From Nitrospirales bacterium (GTDB taxonomy: Bacteria > Nitrospirota > Nitrospiria > Nitrospirales > UBA8639), in assembly GCA_029261305.1 (NCBI GenBank), contig JAJDBO010000075.1:1-12341 (forward strand): a stretch of 12,341 bases of DNA, read 5' to 3'. Below are positions 1-6,970 of this stretch, one piece after another. Made by a program: the position numbers and the translations under genes. The notes below the pieces were generated by a model, which saw only the letters and a program-made list of their open reading frames with translations, searched no databases and was not told where the DNA came from. Numbering within the stretch: the first letter of the stretch is position 1; every line of letters begins with the position of its first letter.

Positions 1-138
1 CTATATTGGATTAGTCGAACATGGCTTTTGGCCCATCGAGGCAGCTTGGATGATGACCCACTCATTGTTGCCCTCAAGGACCCCAATAGTTATGTGGTTG
101 GTGCAGGTGTGGCAATTTTGGCTGCATTAGCCATTTAG
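1..138 (+). CDS. UbiA-family polyprenyl transferase, C-terminal fragment (probable polyprenyl-phosphate phosphoribosyltransferase)
   Basis: An open frame from the left edge to TAG at 136-138 gives 45 residues. It contains the stretch SRTWLLAHRG, then DDDPLIVALKD, then a hydrophobic tail VVGAGVAILAALAI. A Tyr/Arg-rich helix, a basic loop, an 'xDDPxxxALxD' motif and a last membrane helix are typical of the C-terminus of UbiA-family integral-membrane prenyltransferases. This includes those that make decaprenyl-phosphoryl-5-phosphoribose from PRPP. The assignment is supported mainly by position: DprE1-like and DprE2-like genes follow immediately, and these use the product of that reaction after dephosphorylation. 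The gap to the next gene is 24 bp (12 bp if the TTG start is used), so they are probably co-transcribed. Some members carry an N-terminal HAD phosphatase domain that could supply the missing dephosphorylation step. That part lies outside the window and cannot be judged. Confidence 0.7.
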   Translation, partial: LYWISRTWLLAHRGSLDDDPLIVALKDPNSYVVGAGVAILAALAI

Positions 139-162
139 AAACCTTCTATATTGAAAGCAACT

Positions 163-1569
163 ATGGCTCGCTATCAATCATGGGGTTGTTACCCCAAGGT
201 CCAGGAACAGGAGATTCATTCTCAACTCTGGACACATGAAACTCCTCAGTTTGAATCCTGGGAATCTAGTGTTCTTCCGCATGCCTATGGGAGAAGCTAT
301 GGCGATAGTTGCTTAAACGGGGGTGGAATACTTCTCGACACAACTTCGCTTAATCGTTTTATTTCATTTAACCCGTCTAACGGTATTCTTAAATGCGAGG
401 CTGGAATCAGCCTCAATGAGATTCTCAAGATTATTGTCCCTCATGGATGGTTCTTGCCCGTCACCCCAGGGACCCAATTTGTATCCATAGGAGGGGCCAT
501 TGCCAACGATGTGCATGGAAAAAACCATCATCGTGCCGGAACCTTTGGATGTCATGTAAATAGTTTTGAAATACTTCGATCAGATGGCACACGAATCTCT
601 TGTTCGCGAACTGAAAACCCTGGATGGTTTTGCGCTACAGTAGGAGGATTAGGCCTTACCGGACTAATTTTGTGGGCTGAAATACAATTAACACCCATTA
701 AAAGTCCTTGGATTATGGCAGAGCGTTTAAAGTTTTCTAATCTTGAAGAATTTTTCATGCTGTCCTCTTCTTCCGAAGAAAACTTTGAATACACGGTCGC
801 CTGGATCGATTGTTTTGCACCAGTAAAGAATTTGGGAAGAGGGATATTTATTCGAGGCAATCATGGGAATGCACTATGTGCGCCTACTCTTACACCAAAA
901 TCACACAAATGCTTTCAGGTCCCATTTAATTTCCCCTCCTTCTTCTTAAATTCAAAGACCTTAAAATTGTTTAACACTCTGTACTACCGGTCCATGCCAA
1001 GATCATCTGGATTAAAGAATGAAACCCATGACCAATTTTTCTATCCCTTAGACTCCATCCTCAACTGGAATCGGCTTTACGGGTCCCGCGGATTTCTCCA
1101 ATACCAATGCGTCATTCCACTAGAGCACCAAAATGAAGGTATCCATGCTCTATTAAGCAAGATTAAAAAATCAGGGCAAGGTTCATTTTTGGCAGTACTT
1201 AAGCAATTTGGAGCATTATCCTCTTCAGGGATGCTCTCTTTCCCAAAACCGGGAACAACATTGGCCTTGGATTTTGCATTTCAAGGTACAAGTACCTTGG
1301 AATTATTAAAATCCCTGGATGTAATTGTCCAGAAATATGGTGGGGCCGTATATCCAGCCAAAGACGCTCGAATGTCAGCCTCACACTTTCAAAATTTTTT
1401 TCCACAATGGGAAGACATTATTCCCTTCCTGGATCAGAAATTTTCCTCAAGTTTCTGGCGACGAGTTACTAGTCCCCTTAGCACTCAATGTTTGAATGGA
1501 AACGATCCAGAAACGTATACCCACCCAATTGCCGAATCAGACAAACAACTCATAACACTGTCATCATAA
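163..1569 (+). CDS. dprE1: DprE1-like FAD-dependent decaprenylphosphoryl-beta-D-ribose 2'-oxidase
   Basis: This VAO-type flavoenzyme of 468 residues is close to the usual DprE1 length. It would oxidise the 2'-OH of polyprenyl-phosphoryl-ribose to the keto intermediate used by the next gene product. The FAD-binding half shows GRSYGDS (about 43-49), a P-loop-like PGTQFVSIGGAIANDVHGKNHH (about 102-123) and GTFGCHV, all closely like the mycobacterial enzyme (H118 aligns with its His132). The substrate half has FLQYQ (311-315), LSFPKPG (358-364) and YPAKDAR (397-403), where K400 aligns with the catalytic-pocket Lys418. The residue aligning with Cys387 of M. tuberculosis is A368 in TTLALDF. The start is ATG at 163. 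A TTG at 151 in the same frame would add four residues. Neither has a clear Shine-Dalgarno sequence, and ATG is preferred because the first conserved block (YQSWG) follows at once. The stop is 13 bp before the preferred dprE2 start. Confidence 0.88.
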   Translation: MARYQSWGCYPKVQEQEIHSQLWTHETPQFESWESSVLPHAYGRSYGDSCLNGGGILLDTTSLNRFISFNPSNGILKCEAGISLNEILKIIVPHGWFLPVTPGTQFVSIGGAIANDVHGKNHHRAGTFGCHVNSFEILRSDGTRISCSRTENPGWFCATVGGLGLTGLILWAEIQLTPIKSPWIMAERLKFSNLEEFFMLSSSSEENFEYTVAWIDCFAPVKNLGRGIFIRGNHGNALCAPTLTPKSHKCFQVPFNFPSFFLNSKTLKLFNTLYYRSMPRSSGLKNETHDQFFYPLDSILNWNRLYGSRGFLQYQCVIPLEHQNEGIHALLSKIKKSGQGSFLAVLKQFGALSSSGMLSFPKPGTTLALDFAFQGTSTLELLKSLDVIVQKYGGAVYPAKDARMSASHFQNFFPQWEDIIPFLDQKFSSSFWRRVTSPLSTQCLNGNDPETYTHPIAESDKQLITLSS

Positions 1570-1582
1570 TATGAGGCAACCC

Positions 1583-2317
1583 ATGAAAATTCTCATTTTA
1601 GGCGCCACCTCTTCGATAGCTCACGAAACCGCAAAACTTTTCGCTGGAGATGGTGCGGAATTTTTTCTTGTGGCACGGGACAAGGAAAAACTCGATGTGG
1701 TTGCAGCAGATTTACGCGTGAGAGGGGCTCAACGCACAGAGGAATTTCCAGCAGATTTGAATCATCTCGAACTCCATCAACAACTTATTGATATCGTAAA
1801 ATCAAACCTGGACGACATTGATATCGCCCTCATCGCTCATGGCACCCTTAGTAACCAAGATGAATGCCAAAATGATACGACGAAACTTGTTAATGAATTT
1901 AAAACCAATTGTTTAAGCACCCTCTCCCTATTGACCCACTTGGCAAACTATTTCGAACAGAGACGAAAGGGGTGCATCGCTGTCATTTCTTCTGTTGCAG
2001 GAGACCGAGGACGCCAGAGTAATTATGTTTATGGGGCGGCAAAAGGGTCCGTGACTCTTTTTCTCCAAGGTCTTCGGAACCGCCTCGCTCCTTTGGGAGT
2101 CTCTGTGGTGACCATTAAACCTGGATTTGTCGATACTCCAATGACGGCTCATTTGAATAAGAACGGACTTTTTGCGAGCCCTAGTACGATAGGAAACCAG
2201 ATATACAACGCCATTTTGAAGAATAAAAACGTGGTATACACCCCGGGTTTTTGGTGGCCGATAATGACCATCATAAAGTTAATTCCGGAAACCATTTTCA
2301 AAAAACTCAAACTATAG
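1583..2317 (+). CDS. dprE2: DprE2-like decaprenylphosphoryl-2-keto-erythro-pentose reductase (SDR family)
   Basis: This short-chain dehydrogenase/reductase of 244 residues is the partner of the DprE1-like oxidase. It would reduce the 2-keto intermediate with NAD(P)H to give polyprenyl-phosphoryl-D-arabinofuranose. The Rossmann motif is GATSSIA (7-13), an atypical glycine pattern characteristic of DprE2. AHG (about 85-87) stands for the NNAG motif. The catalytic set is S137 in ISSVAG, Y150 and K154 in YGAAK. PGFVDTPM follows as the usual loop after the fifth strand. The C-terminus, with WWPIMTIIKLIPETIFKKL, matches the hydrophobic/basic tail of mycobacterial DprE2, consistent with work at the membrane face. 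An ATG at 1571, one base after the dprE1 stop, is also in frame. I chose 1583 because GAGG at 1573-1576 is spaced six bases from it and because MKILILGAT is the natural SDR beginning. Confidence 0.87.
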   Translation: MKILILGATSSIAHETAKLFAGDGAEFFLVARDKEKLDVVAADLRVRGAQRTEEFPADLNHLELHQQLIDIVKSNLDDIDIALIAHGTLSNQDECQNDTTKLVNEFKTNCLSTLSLLTHLANYFEQRRKGCIAVISSVAGDRGRQSNYVYGAAKGSVTLFLQGLRNRLAPLGVSVVTIKPGFVDTPMTAHLNKNGLFASPSTIGNQIYNAILKNKNVVYTPGFWWPIMTIIKLIPETIFKKLKL

Positions 2318-2355
2318 CCCAATTAATTCGATAGGCAATTCCCATAAAGCCCTCA

Positions 2356-4305
2356 ATGATTATTAAAAATCAATCTCAAGATCTTTTCACTTCTTCACCA
2401 CTTATCCACATACTTATTGGGATGTGGGCAGGAATTCTTACCGGCATAGGTGAAATAGCGATTTACGGCATTAAAAAATATCTGCTTCACGTAATTCATA
2501 TTATTCACAGTCCACATTTCCTATGGATGTCCCCATTAGCGAATATGGCTCTATTCGCTGGAATAGGACTGACACTTGTTCTGGTAAATTCCCTCAAGTC
2601 AGAGACGATATCCATTCGTTCAAGTATCTTTCTATTTACCCTCCTAGGATCATTAAGTCTACTCCTCATGCTGTTTCCCTTAGATCAATGGGTGGCTTTA
2701 TTGGTCTGCATCGGACCAACTATCTTCATTTCGCGAATGATTTTTTTGAACTTACCACGATTTTTGGTATTTATGAGAAAGACCCTGATTGTTTTCCTTG
2801 TCATTGGCTCCGTCCTTGCCCTGACACTTATCGGTAGGGAAACAATACAGGAATACCAAGCCATAAAAGAACTTCCACCTACAGTTTCCAAACAAGCACC
2901 CAATGTTTTATTCATTGTCCTTGATACCGTCAGAGCCCAAAGCCTAAGTCTTTATGGCTATGACCGAGATACAACCCCTCGGCTTAAAGAATTTTCCAAA
3001 ACAGGAACCATATTCAGTCGAGCTATTAGTACGGCATCCTGGACCCTTCCTTCACATGCAAGTATGTTTACAGGGTATCAAGCTCATGAGCTCTCAGCGA
3101 ATTGGCGAGATCCCCTGGATGCCTCTCACCCTACTCTGGCCGAAATATTAAATAATGCAGGGTATCTAACCGCTGGATTTATAGCTAACCTTGAATACTG
3201 CAGCTATGTCTATGGTCTAAATCGTGGGTTTCTTCACTATGAAGACTTTGAATTTTCTCTTGGGGAATTTGGTGTCAGTTCCTCCCTCATTCGGACAATT
3301 TTCGGTATCCCCAACGAGCGATGGTTCAGTTATTATGATCTTTTAAATAGAAAGTCCGCTCCAGAAATTAACCAAGCCTTCCTCAATTGGCTCCCACTAG
3401 CAAAAAAGGAAAGTCGGCCATTCTTTGCATATTTAAATTATTTTGATGCACATGAACCATATCTTCCGCCAGACATTTACAAGCAAAGGTTTGGAAATGA
3501 CGTTGACTCTTTACCGTTTGCGGACCTTTGGAAACGATACACCCCTGCTGAAGCTCAAGGGCTTCAAAATTTGTATGATGCGTCTATTGCCTATTTAGAT
3601 TTTCAAATTGGAGAACTTCTTGATGAGCTTCAATCAAATGGAATACTGGACAATACCATCGTGATCATTACCTCAGATCACGGGGAAGAGTTTTCTGAAC
3701 ATGGGATTCCTAGCCATGGACATTCTCTCTATGGACCATCCCTCCATGTTCCACTGATTATTTCATTCCCTCCCAAAGTTCCAAAGGGAAAGATTGTGAC
3801 CGAATGGGTTTCGCTTCGAGACATACCTGCAACCATTTCCGAATTAGTCGGCCTCAAAATTCCACCTGCTGAAAGAATTTTTCCTGGAACTTCATTCACT
3901 CAGTATTGGAATGGGAAGGGAATTTCAAAAGACGTTCCTGCCAAAATATCGCCTATCCTTTCCGAAGTGCGCTATGCCCTGTATCTCCCTGATTGGTTTC
4001 CAGTTTCTAAAGGAGACATGAAATCATTGATCGCCCAAGATTTACACTATATTTTTACAGATCATGGCAAGGAAGAAATCTATAACCTGCGGGAGGACCC
4101 TTGGGAGACTAAGGATCTTTCAGAAACTCCATCGGGTCAGGCTTTAGCAACCTGCCTCAGAAACCAACTGAATGCTAACCTTTCCCCCGATCCCAATCGA
4201 CAGAAACGTAACACCACTGCACAAAATGCAGCCCCATCAGCATTTCTACAAGATGGATTTCACCTACCCTGTCATGAACTTATTGTTCATGAGGAAGAAA
4301 GTTAG
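2356..4305 (+). CDS. Five-helix membrane protein with sulfatase-fold (alkaline phosphatase superfamily) domain, Thr nucleophile
   Basis: The protein has 649 residues. About five hydrophobic segments (about 15-38, 56-80, 89-109, 112-132, 137-160) precede a sulfatase-type domain that probably faces the periplasm, a layout like LtaS and phosphoethanolamine transferases. The domain begins at PNVLFIVLDTVRA, where D190 is a metal ligand. It has SWTLPSHASMFTG (228-240), TSDHGEEFSEHG (439-450, D441/H442 as metal ligands), SHGHSLYG (453-460) and the sulfatase-like C-terminal YNLREDPWETKDL. In true sulfatases the nucleophile position is Cys or Ser, converted to formylglycine (C/S-x-P-S-R). Here it is T230 in T-L-P-S-H, which cannot form formylglycine. 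Phosphotransfer or phosphodiester hydrolysis is therefore more likely than sulfate-ester hydrolysis. The gene starts 38 bp after dprE2 and is probably in the same operon. The substrate is unknown; one on the arabinose-containing glycan or its lipid carrier is inference from position. No good Shine-Dalgarno sequence is visible. Confidence 0.8.
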   Translation: MIIKNQSQDLFTSSPLIHILIGMWAGILTGIGEIAIYGIKKYLLHVIHIIHSPHFLWMSPLANMALFAGIGLTLVLVNSLKSETISIRSSIFLFTLLGSLSLLLMLFPLDQWVALLVCIGPTIFISRMIFLNLPRFLVFMRKTLIVFLVIGSVLALTLIGRETIQEYQAIKELPPTVSKQAPNVLFIVLDTVRAQSLSLYGYDRDTTPRLKEFSKTGTIFSRAISTASWTLPSHASMFTGYQAHELSANWRDPLDASHPTLAEILNNAGYLTAGFIANLEYCSYVYGLNRGFLHYEDFEFSLGEFGVSSSLIRTIFGIPNERWFSYYDLLNRKSAPEINQAFLNWLPLAKKESRPFFAYLNYFDAHEPYLPPDIYKQRFGNDVDSLPFADLWKRYTPAEAQGLQNLYDASIAYLDFQIGELLDELQSNGILDNTIVIITSDHGEEFSEHGIPSHGHSLYGPSLHVPLIISFPPKVPKGKIVTEWVSLRDIPATISELVGLKIPPAERIFPGTSFTQYWNGKGISKDVPAKISPILSEVRYALYLPDWFPVSKGDMKSLIAQDLHYIFTDHGKEEIYNLREDPWETKDLSETPSGQALATCLRNQLNANLSPDPNRQKRNTTAQNAAPSAFLQDGFHLPCHELIVHEEES

Positions 4306-4666
4306 AAAAACCTGACTATAATATGGCTAATATCGATTAAATCAGAGTTTCAATTCCGATGATTATATAAAGAGGAGAGATATTACCTCTTGCGAGATTT
4401 TCAAAATGAAAGAGATCCTGTATGACAACCTAGGGACATACCGCTTGACTCATTGGCTTATCAAAGGCGAGAAACAGTATGTTGGCTTTGGGAATTCACC
4501 AAGTATTGGTGGGATATGAAGTCAACCAGTGATTGAACAAAGAGTTCTATGCATAGGTAACATTGAATTTTTCCAAGGATTTTTGATCCCCACGATCCTC
4601 CAAACAGACTAAATATTATCGAGCAAAATGAAATACTTAATGGTATTTATAATAAAACTACTACCT
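4306..4666. other. Convergent intergenic gap, no confident gene
   Basis: This AT-rich stretch lies between two convergent genes. I see a short open frame at 4406-4519 on the plus strand (ATG to TGA, 37 codons, beginning MKEILYDNLGTYRLTHWLIK). It has no ribosome binding site next to its start and no family I recognise, so it may be a relic or chance. A shift by one base near 4514 would continue it only to a TGA a few codons later. A small inverted repeat, AAGAGG at 4370-4375 and CCTCTT at 4386-4391, lies upstream of it. An AT-rich inverted repeat near 4631-4648 is listed separately. There is no tRNA or insertion-sequence end. Confidence 0.5.
4631..4648 (-). terminator. Possible weak AT-rich terminator hairpin
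   Basis: AAATAC at 4631-4636 and its complement GTATTT at 4643-4648 flank a 6-base loop. Read on the minus strand, it lies about 18 bases after the stop of the secreted-protein gene and is followed by the T-rich CATTTTGC. The stem is all A/T except one C-G pair and there is no long T run, so the call is weak. Confidence 0.25.
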
Positions 4667-5206
4667 TTAATTGACCGCTCGATAATCCCTCAGAAATATC
4701 TCAGTTAAATCCTCAACTTTTTCTTGAATACTCGCAAAATCGCCAACACCCAGGGTAGCAACTTCCCATGTCGCCGCAGAAGGACTAATAATTTCGCCGC
4801 CTTGTTGAAGTTTCACAATTTGGTAATACCTCAGAGTCACAAAGAAAGTGTGGAAATTATTTTTTCCTTTTGCAACTGCAACATCAATGTGAAGAGATGG
4901 GATGATACTCTCTTCTTCATTTTCGATCTCTAAATGGACTACCAAGCCAGCATTTGCAATTTTTTTCTCAACCAGGTCCTGCAATTTCATTTGGGTGGGT
5001 CCACCTTCCGCCAATCCAATCTTTGCAGACACAAAAAGTTCTGTAATTCCAACCAAAGTCTCTTTTGGTTCTGGTCTCTTTTCGGATGCAAGAGCCACCT
5101 TACATGAAAAAATGACCAGGAGACACAAGAACAAACACCATCCAGATTTATGGTATAAATCTTTACTCTTAAAGTAGGGGCGACAAGGAAACGGAAATAT
5201 TAGCAT
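4667..5206 (-). CDS. Secreted/periplasmic protein of unknown function
   Basis: The protein has 179 residues; I do not recognise a family. A basic N-terminus is followed by a hydrophobic core (GWCLFLCLLVIFSC, about 22-35) and the site ALA before SEK near residue 41, a normal signal-peptidase-I pattern. The Cys in IFSC is preceded by Phe at the second lipobox position, so a lipoprotein is less likely. The mature part is mixed alpha/beta in character with no obvious catalytic motif. It includes SLHIDVAVAKGKNNFHTFFVTLRYYQIVKL, a run of alternating residues that looks like beta strands, and ends EDLTEIFLRDYRAVN. The ATG at 5206 has GAGGAG just upstream. A TTG at 5236 in the same frame would add ten charged residues before the signal and is less convincing. 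It lies 100 bp after the sulfotransferase stop with no clear terminator between, so it may end the same operon. Confidence 0.7.
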   Translation of the reverse strand: MLIFPFPCRPYFKSKDLYHKSGWCLFLCLLVIFSCKVALASEKRPEPKETLVGITELFVSAKIGLAEGGPTQMKLQDLVEKKIANAGLVVHLEIENEEESIIPSLHIDVAVAKGKNNFHTFFVTLRYYQIVKLQQGGEIISPSAATWEVATLGVGDFASIQEKVEDLTEIFLRDYRAVN

Positions 5207-5305
5207 GTACTCCTCATTTTTTCTTTCTTTGTCCAAGACTAAAATGGACCATTACAGATATTGCGGTTTAAAACTTCAGGAATTAGCATAGTTTTCTTTA
5301 ATATA

Positions 5306-6364
5306 TTAATTCGCTTGTAAGGAGAGCCCTATTAATGTTTCATGTATTTTTTTTGTTTGAGTATCCAACCCGTGCCCCCCGGACAGATTCCCATACTTTG
5401 TGGCATGCTTCATTTGTGAACAAAACGGTTTCAGTAAGGTAGGATCTACAGACAATATTTCCCCCAATTTTTCAAAACTATGAGTTGGTTCACTACAAAA
5501 TTTATCATAGTCAAAAAAAACGACCTCTGAGGCATGTTGTTGAATCAGGTACTCGTAAAGGCATGTCCAATATCGAAGCCAGTACTTCAGTTGATCGGGC
5601 TCATCTTTATGCCGAGGGAAGACTTCATCGCTTACTCTGAAAGGCTTGAAATTTTCTCCAAATTCAAAATGCCCCAACCAATTCATATACCGCAAGGAAA
5701 ATGGGTCTTCTGAATGGGTTTTTCGAAATTGCTGGTGTTGCGCAAAGATAGATCGGGAATGATCAAGTGGATTTCGGAACGGAATAATGATAACGGATTC
5801 TGGAAACGCTTCTTTGAGACTGTGAATCCGCAAAACATTATTATTATTTTTGGCAAGATATCTTCTCGAACTTTTTCCATCATTTCTCGCGATAATATTC
5901 GCAACGAATCGTCGGTAATTTTTCACCAATTCTTCATCGACAAACTGGGGATCGACCCACCCTTTTTGAACAAACCTCTGTTCAGTAAATGTCATCCAGA
6001 ATACTTCCTCAAATGCTTCAGGACTATCAAAATTGATATGTAACCCATCTCCGTGAGCCCTTTCTAACTTTTCAACAGAATGACGATGATTTGCCGTTAA
6101 TAATCCCCAGATGAGGGGAGACGTTACAAAGGGCATATCTCTATAGGTCAGGGTCGTAAATTGATCAGTTGAATACAAAGCTTCCAGCAGAATCGTTGTT
6201 CCTGCCCGAGCTAGGCCCGCAATAAAAACCGGAGGGGAAGAGTTAACGGGAGCATGACGAAACCTGGAAACCGCGCAGTCAATATCAAATCCAATTTTTT
6301 TGATGATCGATGTATCTAGCGCGATATGATGTAAGGCTTTTGAGGCGAATGTATAATCACCCAT
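5306..6364 (-). CDS. PAPS-dependent sulfotransferase family protein
   Basis: A 352-residue cytoplasmic protein of the sulfotransferase superfamily, which transfers sulfate from PAPS to a hydroxyl or amine of an acceptor. The 5'-phosphosulfate loop is FIAGLARAGTTIL (47-59), a form of the usual PRSGTT-type motif with Ala in place of Ser. The 3'-phosphate motif is IIPFRNPLDHSRSIF (193-207), with R197 and S205 eight residues apart as in known members. Between them lie Trp/Tyr/His-rich segments that usually shape the acceptor site, and no signal peptide or membrane helix is evident. The start ATG at 6364 overlaps the end of the upstream gene by eight bases (6357-6364), which indicates translational coupling. 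With the membrane proteins before it and glycan genes nearby, a surface saccharide or lipid-linked acceptor is the likely target. The acceptor cannot be read from sequence. Confidence 0.82.
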   Translation of the reverse strand: MGDYTFASKALHHIALDTSIIKKIGFDIDCAVSRFRHAPVNSSPPVFIAGLARAGTTILLEALYSTDQFTTLTYRDMPFVTSPLIWGLLTANHRHSVEKLERAHGDGLHINFDSPEAFEEVFWMTFTEQRFVQKGWVDPQFVDEELVKNYRRFVANIIARNDGKSSRRYLAKNNNNVLRIHSLKEAFPESVIIIPFRNPLDHSRSIFAQHQQFRKTHSEDPFSLRYMNWLGHFEFGENFKPFRVSDEVFPRHKDEPDQLKYWLRYWTCLYEYLIQQHASEVVFFDYDKFCSEPTHSFEKLGEILSVDPTLLKPFCSQMKHATKYGNLSGGHGLDTQTKKIHETLIGLSLQAN

Positions 6365-6761
6365 GCCCTACCCTGTTCCTGAGAATTCCGTAGGTTATGC
6401 TAAAACCAAAAACGATGCATTGCATATCGAGCCGCAATAATCGTTCTAATCCTTCTGGTAGGCTTTCAAACACTAGCATCCCTATCAACCCATAAACGAT
6501 GCCAAAAGAGATCACCAATAACCCAAGAATATAAGAAATCTTCAAGGTAGAATTTAGTATTCTTGCAGCATAGCCTGGTAGAACTTTTTCTTTCCAATGA
6601 TCTGATATTTTTGATGCTGCTAATACAGCCGCTGCTTTTATAGCCATGCGTTGCAAGGCATAGACATTATCTCTGACTTGGAAATAAAAAAACATTTCCA
6701 TCACAATGATAACTCCTGCTAACACCGGAATCGCTGAAATAACAAACTCCCCCTGAACCAT
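6357..6761 (-). CDS. Small integral membrane protein, unknown function
   Basis: A 134-residue protein with three likely membrane helices: about 7-27 (VISAIPVLAGVIIVMEMFFYF), 74-98 (KISYILGLLVISFGIVYGLIG region) and 112-127. A soluble, basic, amphipathic stretch (about 28-72, with RDNVYALQRMAIKAAAVLAA) lies between the first two. I do not recognise a family and see no catalytic motif. It sits two bases after the stop of the YMGPGLG gene and overlaps the sulfotransferase start by eight bases, so the three are translated as a unit. A role as membrane partner or anchor for the sulfotransferase or its substrate is inferred only from this coupling. The ATG at 6761 has no strong ribosome binding site of its own, which fits reinitiation after the gene before it. 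Confidence 0.72.
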   Translation of the reverse strand: MVQGEFVISAIPVLAGVIIVMEMFFYFQVRDNVYALQRMAIKAAAVLAASKISDHWKEKVLPGYAARILNSTLKISYILGLLVISFGIVYGLIGMLVFESLPEGLERLLRLDMQCIVFGFSITYGILRNRVGHG

Positions 6762-6763
6762 TA

Positions 6764-6961
6764 TTATGCTCTATTTGAGGTTTTCCTGAATAGGCGTTTG
6801 ATCGGATACCAAAAAATACCAAGGATGCCTAAAAGAACAGAAAACAAGACACCGAATACTACACCAATTACTCCTAACCCTAATCCAGGCCCCATGTATG
6901 CATAGACTTGCGATGGAAAAACCAACAAAGTGGTACAGACAATAATTATGAAAATTTGCAT
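6764..6961 (-). CDS. Small 'YMGPGLG' membrane protein
   Basis: A 65-residue protein with a cleavable-looking N-terminal hydrophobic segment (IFIIIVCTTLLVFPSQVYA). It is followed by the motif YMGPGLGLGVIG, a long second hydrophobic segment (about 27-52) and a basic tail WYPIKRLFRK. The pattern 'Y-x-GPG-x-G ... helix ... WYPIKRL(F/L)RK' recurs, to my memory, in small unannotated proteins beside polysaccharide-modification and sulfatase-type genes in many Gram-negative bacteria. Its function is unknown. The start chosen is ATG at 6961, with AGGGG eight bases upstream. A GTG at 6970 in frame overlaps that ribosome binding site and is rejected. It is the first gene of the minus-strand set with the 134-residue membrane protein and the sulfotransferase. 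Confidence 0.72.
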   Translation of the reverse strand: MQIFIIIVCTTLLVFPSQVYAYMGPGLGLGVIGVVFGVLFSVLLGILGIFWYPIKRLFRKTSNRA

Positions 6962-6970
6962 ACTGGCCAC

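Noticed and set aside
4406..4519. 37-codon plus-strand frame in the convergent gap
   Set aside because: No ribosome binding site, no recognised family; retained only as a note within the intergenic entry.
5714..6043. Plus-strand 109-residue reading frame
   Set aside because: Antisense to the middle of the sulfotransferase between its two PAPS-binding motifs; no family resemblance.
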